Shown: positions 24,100-32,004 of the stretch, in pieces | Layout of the letters: the number at the start of each line of letters is the position of its first letter | Numbering within the stretch: position 1 is the first letter of the stretch | NCBI GenBank assembly: GCA_025890175.1 | Contig: JANPYM010000020.1 | Coordinates: forward strand, 331,891 to 363,894 | From: Ciborinia camelliae | Lineage: Eukaryota > Ascomycota > Leotiomycetes > Helotiales > Sclerotiniaceae | Length of the DNA stretch: 32,004 bases | Direction: 5' to 3' | Made by a program: the position numbers and the translations under genes | The notes under the pieces: model-generated | What the model saw: only the letters and a program-made list of their open reading frames with translations | Told to the model about the DNA's origin: nothing | The model's database searches: none

Positions 24100-24230
24100 T
24101 AGGTAGGTAGGTAGGTAGGTAGGTAGGTAGGTAGGTAGGTAGGTAGGTAGGTAGGTAGGTAGGTAGGTAGGTAGGTAGGTAGGTAGGTAGGTAGGTAGGT
24201 AGGTAGGTAGGTAGGTAGGTAGGTAGGTAG
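24100..24230 (+). repeat. TAGG tetranucleotide microsatellite, about 33 copies
   Basis: 131 bp of uninterrupted TAGG. Shorter TAGG/CCTA runs recur across the window (about 8183, 13578, 13968, 27002, 29195). The unit differs from the fungal telomere repeat TTAGGG. Confidence 0.97.
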
Positions 24231-24428
24231 TGGAGTTGTACTAGGTACACTATAGTATAGTATACGATTTGATAAATACTCATGTATGTATGTACTCGCG
24301 AAAGAGCGAGTAAGATGTTAGTTATATTTGGCGAAGATTGTATCAGTAATTTTCTCATGATTACGATTACGATTATGATCAAGATCAAGATTACGAAGAT
24401 GAACAAGATGATATTCCAAAGCAGACCT

Positions 24429-24480
24429 TCAATTTCCAATTTCCAATTTCCAATTTCCAATTTCCAATTTCCAATTTCCA
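24429..24480 (+). repeat. 7-bp repeat CAATTTC, about 7 copies
   Basis: Perfect tandem CAATTTC units, followed by a short CCGTAT hexamer run (about 24484-24505) and an ACATAT run (about 24540-24568). Confidence 0.9.
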
Positions 24481-24601
24481 TTCTCCGTATCCGTATCCGT
24501 ATCCGAATTCCTCAAATATTCGCAAGTTTAATTTACACACACATATACATATACATATACATATACATAATATACACACTAATTACAGCACCGCGAACCC
24601 A

Positions 24602-26085
24602 TCACCTCGCACCCCCCCCACCCCCCTCCACAAAAGCCGCCGGAGAATCCCCCACCAAACTCTCCTCATCACTCTGCCTCACGCTCGTCGTCGTCGTAAT
24701 GCGAATCTCCTTTAAAATAACACCTTCCCGAAACTTGCCATGCGCGTCTTCCCAATGACAATCTTCAAATGCTGATCTATCTGCATCTACATCTGCATCC
24801 ATATCCATATCCATATCTGCATCTATATCTGCATCCGCATCTCTCTCTGCATCCCTCTCACTTGATTTCCCCGTATATCCAGACCCATACCCATACCCCT
24901 TACTAATATTCCTCCTACTCTCGGAGCCGGATTTGGCCCTCGCACCGAGGGTCCCGGCGACTTTGCGTCCGAAAGGTTTGAGGAGAGGGCGGTAGCAGGG
25001 GAGACAGGCGGCGATGAGATAGACGGCCGGTTCGATGATGGACCAGTAGAGAAAGGTGACGCCGGACCATGTTCCATCTTCGAGTGGGTCGTGGGAGAAA
25101 AATTCTACGCAGCGTACTATCGATGTTATCATGCCTCTGCAATGCATTAGGTTAGATTAGTATATTCTACTTTCATAATACGATATAAAATAAAATGACA
25201 CAATGATTTGAACCTCGCATATTCATTCGCAAGCAAACTCTGAAGTACATGGCAAAAACGTAATGTGATTGATATGAGAAAGAAGAGGAGATATCACATG
25301 GTACTTACATACTCCCCGTCAAAAAAGTAATGGTCAAACCAATCTTGACCCTCCTCTCGACCTGCAATTTCCAAACCGTCGGGAGCGGCACGATCAAAAT
25401 AAAAAGATCGCTCACGGCATTCGGCAAGCTTCCCCAGCGATAAAGCGCGGGGATATTGATGCACTTGCCGCCGGGGATACTTTTATCCCACAGATAATCC
25501 AAGGGGAGACACATGACCGACGCCGCCACCGTGTCTGCAATGGCCAAGCCGACCACGACGAAGATGAGGAGGTAGCATGTGAGGCGCGCGAACTTGGAGG
25601 TGAAGATCCGGAGGTAGAGCGAGAGGATCACCATTTTGGGGATGCAGCACGACGCGACGTAGGTGATGGCGCCGATGACGAGGATTTTGGCCCAGGTGAT
25701 GAGCGCGGTGGGGTTATAGGTGGCGACGTCGGTGATGTGGTAGCCGATGCCGCCGGTGGTGGAAATGCCGACTTTGGGGGGGGGATGTTAGTTTCGAGGA
25801 TCGGGAGCATGGATGCAAGAGGAGAAGGGAAGGGAAGGAAGGAAAGGAAAGGAGGGGAGATAGGGAATAGGGTAACTCACCCAGAGCAACGACTGTTCCG
25901 GATATACATAAGAGATAAGCTAACAAAATCAAGCCATCATCAACTCCAAAGGGTTTCCTTGCAAGATACTGAGCCCAATATCGTAGTGCCACGAAGAGAG
26001 TTTCGAGGACAGTGAAAGCTATAGCGACAGAGAGGACGATATGACCTCGATAAGGTGTTCCATCTGGATAAGGCGATGGAGACAT
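24602..26085 (-). CDS. Pth11-like / fungal rhodopsin-domain integral membrane protein
   Basis: Three minus-strand exons (26085-25881, 25771-25309, 25136-24602), introns of 109 and 172 nt, 400 residues. The order of features is that of the fungal rhodopsin-like (Pth11-related) membrane family: a short N-terminus, a first helix (about 16-36), GVDDGLILLAYLLCI at 47-61, several further helices through exon 2, CLPLDYLWD, then WGSLPNAVSDLFILIVPLP and FLTGSIGMITSIVR across the last junction, and a final helix WSIIEPAVYLIAACLP. The long polar cytoplasmic tail carries Asp-Ala/Asp-Met repeats at about 322-342. I see no N-terminal CFEM domain. Such proteins are candidate surface sensors, but the ligand is unknown. 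The junction using GTAAGT and GCAG was chosen because it restores the family motif. Confidence 0.88.
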
Positions 26086-28888
26086 TGTGGATGATGTGAT
26101 AAAGGCGGGGAGAAAGGGGGGGTAGAGTTTAGAGATAGTGGATAAGAAGAAGATGGGGGTGAAAGGCCTAAGAAATAGAGTTTGGAGATGTGAATGATGG
26201 TTTATATTAGAGAGCTGTCAAGTTGAACCCAATAGACTTGGATTGAAATTTGAAGACCAACCGCATCTGTGCTATGTGAAACTGGTATACATCATTGTGA
26301 TTGCAGCTTGATCTGGACATTTCACGGAGAGGAGCAGAACGAGTAGCAGTGGTAGTCATATTGACTGGTGTACCATACTTCTTTCACTCAATCTTGCCCC
26401 GATTCTACACCCACGGCATAAAGTCTGGAACTGAATGGAATCAGGAAGGTTTCAATCCGCGTACCCTAGGCACGGAGATTTAGGAATGAATCCGGAATCG
26501 ATATGCCGGCTCAACTTTCCTCACTTTTGACGTGCCAGAATTCTGGGTCTGATGATGACAAATTACCTTTTTATGAGATATCGTGCATACCATAAATTTT
26601 CCTGATGTACAGGTTGCAATATACCGTGGTAAGCTGTCAAGGGGAGATTTTGGTTGTTGTTGAAAGTAATAGTACGATTGGGTTGTGAGTCGGAAATCAG
26701 TAAACAGTTGGTGGATTAGGGAAGATAACAAGCGTTTATGCGATGGAAAATTGTCGAGTTGGTGCTATTGATATGTAGGTACGAAACGTACTGTGGGGCA
26801 ATGCTACTCTCCCCCTAGTCTTCCTATTGTGGTTCATTGTAATCTTGATTCTTGATGGATTGATCGTATGTTTGAGATAAAGTACCCAAGGTTATCTTAA
26901 GCATATAGTCCGTAAAGAGACTTAATCTGATGAAAGTGCTAACCGAAATAGCCCCCTTCTTAATACAAAGATAGTATTTGTGCTGGCAGTTAACCTATAC
27001 TGGTAGGTAGACTAGGTAGATGGGTAGGTAGTTCAAAACTAGATCTGTCCGAACTCGAACCAACCCAAAGAACGCCTTATCAGATGTCAACTCGAAGTCA
27101 AAAAATTTTCTGATTATTGTATGGAGACTGGAGTACGCAGAATTTACATCGCTGATGCATGGTATCCATGATCCTGCCTTGTCAAACAACATACATACAT
27201 ACATATGAAGATCTGTGCAACTTTGGGAGTCTGTACAATAATCTAACAAATTTCCCTCACGTTACCCCTAAGCTAGATTATGGAAAGAAAATCTCCCATA
27301 AGATCTCCAATACAATAGTATGGTAAATTGTAATGATAGAAAGGGAAAGCTTTATGTATGGTATGAGATTACCTGCACGCTGCTGCATTTGATAAGAATC
27401 CCCCCTGACCACATTTAACATGGATATATACTCCGTATAATAAGGATCAACTGAGGGTCTGACCGCTATGACTCGCTTGGGTCAATATCTCCGGGGGTGG
27501 GGAGAAAATGACAATTGAATGATACAGTACTCCGTAATAATTCTTGTAATCATCAGCTGGAATTTGTTTGGCGAAAAGGAAAAGACAGACTGAGTTATGA
27601 TGATTGATGTCGTGCATTGTTGAAGATGGGGGAGGGGGGCACCAGAGATGGTTCTGAGGCTCAAAACTAGACATGTTATTGAGTCTTATGCTAAGACGAT
27701 AGATTCTGAGGTGGTTTGAAGATGTCTCAATAGCAATGCTATCAGCATGCATATTGTACATGGACAGAGAATGTTACCTAGGTAGTATACGGAGTACTTA
27801 CTCCATGTATCTTCGAGTGGGGCGATGGTAGCTTGTAAATTTGATTGAATTCATTCAAAATTACAAATAGGGCTGTAGAACTTTAAATGATATTGAAAAT
27901 CAATTGCTGCATCTGTGGGCGACATAACTCAGAATAGAGGATTGTAATTTGTTGATGTTCTTATGATCAAGGCGGTTTTGGTCGCGTACTATTGAAAGTT
28001 CTTGTCTCAGTATAGTATTCTTGAAGTGGGCGTAGAAGTGAAGAAGCTAATCTGAGATATATATGGTATACCGGACCAGCTTTTGCTTGACTAACTAGAA
28101 TAGTATCATGAGAACCAAGACAAGGAGCTCAAAGTTGAAGGTGACTACAGTACCGGTATTTAAAAATGGCTTCCGAAGCTACTCATCTGGACCAGGACAT
28201 ATATCTGTGTCGAACTTTTATTTATGGTATCTCGAACATTAAGTTCTCATCATCGCAATCAATTCTGAATCAAATAATCCCACATGAACTAGAAAAGAAT
28301 AATAATAATGGGAATGCTCAGAGTGGATGTATCTTCCTACCAAATTCTAGCCGTAGGAAGTCGTCCATGTCTAGTTGATTCGACGAGATTGACAAGGGGG
28401 TATGTATTTCTTGGAGCATGGCCAAAGGCGAATAGAACATGACTTTCCTCTGAGCCATCATTTGAGATCGTGATAGGACGGTCAATAATAATCACAATAT
28501 GTAATTTAGAGTACGATAGCTAGACCGCACAACAGCAAGAAACAACTTTGAGAGATATGAATGAGTAAAATTGCAGAGGAGCAACGAAAGGACAAGGCGA
28601 TAGATAGAAGCCGCAACTGCAGATATATTTGGAGCAAGACTCGACTTTTGTGTCGAGTATCATTGTTGAAATGGAGATAAATGGGGAAGGAAGCAATTGG
28701 AAGTGAACATTTTGAGAACAAAAAATTAATGGGGCGTTTGAGGTATGTGGGGGGTCAAGATATGCACCTGCACCATTGATGATTCTTTGATAACTTTCAG
28801 ACTCCCAAAAATATATTCCCAGGGAAAGAAACAATATTTATTAAAATGTCAAAATAATAAAATACAGCGAAGAAAAAAAAAACCAAAA
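26086..28888. other. Long intergenic region, 2.8 kb
   Basis: No coding region supported; all frames are short and lack family-like motifs. The stretch 26086-26250 is the probable promoter and leader of the receptor gene. Three copies of the nonamer TACTCCGTA (either strand) lie at 27429-27437, 27528-27536 and 27788-27796. Small TAGG runs occur near 27000. Confidence 0.6.
28873..28882 (-). terminator. RNA polymerase III terminator of tRNA-Ser
   Basis: A run of ten T residues on the minus strand, starting 7 nt after the tRNA 3' end; oligo-T is the Pol III stop signal. Confidence 0.85.
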
Positions 28889-28998
28889 CGACACCTGCAG
28901 GATTTGAACCTGCGCGTCCGAAGACATAGCATATCTTATATCCTGTAGTGAGCTACAGAAATTCGAGTGCTACCCATTAACCACTCTGGCAAAGTGCC
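28889..28998 (-). tRNA. tRNA-Ser (anticodon CGA) with intron
   Basis: On the minus strand the acceptor stem GGCACTT pairs with AGGTGTC, and the discriminator base is G. The D arm is CCA..TGG, the anticodon stem TAGCA/TGCTA, and the anticodon CGA lies at 28965-28963. A long variable arm (GTC-TTCG-GAC) marks a type II tRNA and fits serine. The T arm is GCAGG-TTCAAAT-CCTGC, with a perfect B-box GGTTCAAATCC. An intron of about 29 nt (28961-28933) follows position 37 and contains a perfect 6-bp hairpin CTGTAG/CTACAG. It resembles the intron-containing yeast tRNA-Ser(CGA), which decodes UCG. Confidence 0.93.
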
Positions 28999-29422
28999 TG
29001 ATCGTATTTGAATGATACTTTGATCATTGTTATTGATTATATCCACATGGGGTATACTAACTCCAAACTCGTCAAACATCCACAAACCGGCTCTCAAATC
29101 ATGATATTAAAGCTCTCCGCTACTCGATTTTATATTCTTGGTATATTTGAAATAAATCTACTTAAATATTCAACGGAAATATAAATCCATAGATAGGTAG
29201 GTAGCTATACCTATGCTACAATGAAAGATAAGGCAAAACATACCAAAATATTGGGTTCTTCGCCACTGAACTGTTCGGAATAAATTTACTCCGAGCTCTC
29301 AAAAATTATCTACAGCGTCATTATTACACCCAATATCTTCGCGGATTTGTTTCTTGCAATCTTCACAACACAGCAGTCAAATTACCACGAGATTTTACTC
29401 CAATACCTTCTCTTCCGCTACG
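28999..29422. other. Intergenic region between tRNA-Ser and the next gene
   Basis: No coding region. The sequence just before 29423 is the probable promoter and leader of the following gene. The open frame upstream of 29423 has no ATG. Confidence 0.6.
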
Positions 29423-30224
29423 ATGTCCACGTCTCAACTTTCTCAGTTTACTCAACCTGATCCTGCCAATCCACGAACTACCCCTCTTCTTCATAATGCA
29501 TCCCTCGCTGCCCTCATCGTTTGTCCAATCATTATGGGTAAGTTTCTCTCTCCGATTCCTTTCAATTGCAATTCCATATTATATCCTTCGGCATGGGTCT
29601 TTTACTTAACTACCAAGCCCAACCTATTGAAACTTCACTCTTAATATCAAGCTAACCCCTCTTCTCCATCCAGCTCTCCCACCCCGCAAAATGGACGTCT
29701 ATACTTTCGCCCTCATGACTACCACATTTATTGGTGGCAATCACCTAGCTTATGAATATACCGGGGTCTCAATGATGGCCCGCATACAAAACCGAGTCAA
29801 CTCATTCTCAAGCACAGAATTATCGGAAAAAGCCAAGGAAACCCAAAAGAAGATAAGAGAAGCACGAGAGCAGAAAAGAATGGAGGAGAGTGGGAAAATT
29901 TTCGGAAAGACGTTTAAATCTCAAGATGAGGGCGCAAAAGGAGAAGGGGTACTCGAGGCATTGGAAAAGAGAAGCGCCGGTCAACCGACGGTTGAGAAGG
30001 TTGAGGAAGAGGGCAAAGAAGGTGTTTTGGAGAAAATATGGTTAGGTGGTGAAGGGAAAAATTGGAAGGAAAAGAGAGATCAGAAGGAGAAAGAGGCTTT
30101 GGAAGCGGGGAAAGGATATGGAGATTTAATCATGGAACAGATTTGGGAGGTATGGAATAGAGGGGAGAAGAAGATAGAGGAGGTCAAGAAAGTGAACGAG
30201 AAAGTGATAGAAGAGAAGAAATAA
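29423..30224 (+). CDS. Small conserved fungal membrane protein (often named rhomboid family membrane protein)
   Basis: Two exons (29423-29537, 29674-30224; intron 136 nt, GTAAGT..CCAG) give 221 residues. The start is the first ATG in the frame; the frame is open upstream but has no Met. Two hydrophobic segments (about 26-39 and 47-63) are joined by LPPRK, the second reading YTFALMTTTFIGGNHLAYEY. The rest (about 70-221) is a highly charged Lys/Glu-rich helix, probably coiled coil. I recall fungal genome annotations calling similar proteins 'rhomboid family membrane protein', but no rhomboid Gly-x-Ser-Gly and His dyad is present, so proteolytic activity is unlikely. Location (mitochondrion or ER) and function are unknown. 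Confidence 0.8.
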
Positions 30225-31091
30225 ATGAGCAATGTGCTTATATTTTCTAGACGGAAAGAGGACTGTATGAACATAACCTGGGCTGGATAAGGCGTTAAGG
30301 AACCAAAGGATTTTGGGATGTTAATGTTTTGTTGGTGTATATCTGTAGGATGGGATCTAGGAGTCTAAAATTCTGTCGAGGGGGAGATTTGGAATTTTGG
30401 GCTCAATTCACTTGACTCTCTCTGTTCGACTTTGCGAAACGACCTATTCAAATTTTGTCACATCGCTTATTTGAGCTCTGCCATACTCCATTCCATCTCT
30501 TATTGCTCGATTTTTTGTCTTGTCAATACAATTGCCCATCACAACACAGGTGTTGGGAATTTTCCGAATATGGCAAGCATTAGATTGATAACAGTCTATT
30601 CTATCGCATCTACACCGGCACTCCACGTTCATCTGATCCTCAATATTTCATGAACGTACCATCAATCTAACTATAGGGCAAAGCTTCGACGATTATCACC
30701 AAAATCACCACTCAATTACACGCACCACTCACTTACACGCTGTGACACCGCACACTTTTGCAACAAATTGGAAACCCGCACCATCTAGAGATTTTTATTA
30801 ATGAGAATTTTAAATCCCATCAAATAACCATAGAAATCACAGTTTGGAAGGGAATTCCTCAAATCCAATGCTCGCACAGACATTAGAGTGGACACTTTAC
30901 TCCCGTTTCGTTTTATTGGGCTCTGACCATCATATCCCCAACCACCAGTTCCTACCAGCTTCTTCATCGCCCAAATACTAAATGAATGCAATGGAAATGT
31001 TTTGGTATGTATGATATTACTATTCGGATTTAAGTCTTTCCTTGAAGTCTGTTGCAAGAAGTTTTCTTCAACAAGTCAGTTTGAACAACTA
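30225..31091. other. Intergenic region before the second AT-rich block
   Basis: Ordinary base composition with no supported gene. It ends at TA (31090-31091), directly before the transposon-like terminus. Confidence 0.6.
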
Positions 31092-32004
31092 CAGTACCCC
31101 TCCACTTATATTAGGCGAAACCTTATAAAACGCGATTTTTTCTAAACGTGTTTTTTTTTTTAATTTATTTATTAAATATATTAATATTACATATTTTTTT
31201 AAAATTAATTAATTTAAATAAAATAACTTTTAAATATTTTAGTATATATATATATAACAAAATTGTAGGGAGGGTTCAGAAAAATATTAAACCTGTACAA
31301 ATCAATAAAGATTTTGAAATCTTTTTATTTACGATTTTTTATATTATAAAACAAAACGCAATATACAATAAAAAAACATTTCTATTTAAAAAGATTTGCA
31401 AAAAAATATATACCAAACAAAACAAACGAATTCTATTACATCATGTACAACTAAATTCTAAATCTATATATAAAAAAATAAAAAAAATATATAAATTGAA
31501 TTATAATATTATTATTATTAAAATTTTTTTTAAAATAAATAAAATTTCCAATTAAAAAATTAAAAAAAGGTTTTTATTAATAAAGGTATATATATTTAAA
31601 TAATTTGTATGATATCTAAATATAAAAAATTTTATAACAAAAAAATAAAATTTAATTTTTTAGTTTAATAAATGTTTTGTAAAAAAAAAATAAAAAAAAC
31701 GTACCAAATAAGTTTTTTATTCTTTAATACAAAAATAAAATCGAAATATAGTTTAAATATACAAAACGAATAAAAATATAAAAATTATAATATAAAAAAG
31801 TTTTTGTAATACTAAAAAAAGCAATCTTTATATTATAAATAGAAATTTTGAGGTAAAGAAATATAAATATAATATCAATTTATATATCGAAATACTTAAA
31901 AAAGAAATAGTTTTTATATTCGAAGAATTAAATTTTGAATATTAGTTTATACAAAATAATGTTTTAATTTATTATATATATAAAATTAAAATATAATTTC
32001 AAAA
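31092..32004 (+). mobile_element. RIP-damaged Tc1/mariner, pogo/Fot-like DNA transposon, 5' part
   Basis: The base composition changes sharply at 31092. The sequence begins CAGTACCCCTCCACTTATAT directly after a TA dinucleotide, as expected for pogo/Fot elements, which insert at TA and often start with CAGT. A frame open from 31148 to 31555, and continuing with stops to about 31640, is Lys/Asn-rich like a RIP-mutated reading frame. Its last part (FV-stop-YLNIKNFITKK) could be a degraded CENP-B-type helix-turn-helix segment (compare xFVxRHPDIKSFxxRK). The other terminus lies beyond the window, so the family call is tentative. Confidence 0.5.

Larger units (their letters stand above)
23673..24601. 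other. Intergenic region rich in simple repeats
   Basis: 3' flank of the gEgh16-like gene, then a TAGG tetranucleotide array, a CAATTTC heptamer array and an ACATAT array before the end of the minus-strand receptor gene. No coding region is supported. Confidence 0.7.

Noticed and set aside
24100..24230. TAGG array as an internal telomere remnant
   Set aside because: The unit is four bases, not TTAGGG; no six-base periodicity is present.
31148..31555. 135-codon open frame as a possible gene
   Set aside because: It lies inside the RIP-damaged element; Lys/Asn/Ile-rich content fits a mutated transposase fragment, so it was folded into the transposon entry.

Overview
This is nuclear DNA of a filamentous ascomycete. 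Introns are short (49 to 172 nt) with GTRNGT donors, and the gene set is typical of Pezizomycotina. AT-rich blocks carry the C-to-T / G-to-A damage of repeat-induced point mutation (RIP). AT-rich islands next to AT-normal gene blocks, a gEgh16/MAS-type secreted protein and a Pth11-like receptor would fit a plant-associated Leotiomycete (Sclerotiniaceae-like). That placement is inference.

Layout: 1-8045 is an AT-rich block with almost no coding capacity. It contains a complete but RIP-destroyed Ty1/Copia retrotransposon (1176-7975) with 180/179-bp LTRs, a perfect 5-bp target duplication (ATATT), and a readable reverse transcriptase-RNase H frame interrupted by stops. 8046-10152 is intergenic. 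10153-13402 (+) is a four-exon gene for an aspartyl-tRNA synthetase fused to a C-terminal DUF2156 aminoacyl-transferase domain. That is the architecture of ergosteryl-3beta-O-L-aspartate synthase (ErdS), which moves Asp from Asp-tRNA to ergosterol. 13403-15176, between two convergent genes, is packed with micro- and minisatellites. 15177-18819 (-) is the cohesin subunit Scc3/STAG. 19300-20286 (+) is the urease accessory protein UreD, divergent from SCC3 and preceded by several GATA-factor motifs. 22670-23672 (+) is a secreted gEgh16/MAS-like protein. 24602-26085 (-) is a Pth11-like seven-helix membrane protein. 28889-28998 (-) is tRNA-Ser(CGA) with an intron. 29423-30224 (+) is a small conserved membrane protein. 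At 31092 a second AT-rich block begins abruptly with a TA dinucleotide and a CAGT terminus, probably a RIP-damaged pogo/Fot-like DNA transposon running off the window.

The genes do not form one pathway. The most notable system is the sterol-aspartylating fusion enzyme: a translation enzyme turned to membrane-lipid modification. Its known partner hydrolase (ErdH) is not seen in the window. All exon joins were made by hand from splice signals and reading frame; no database search was run.
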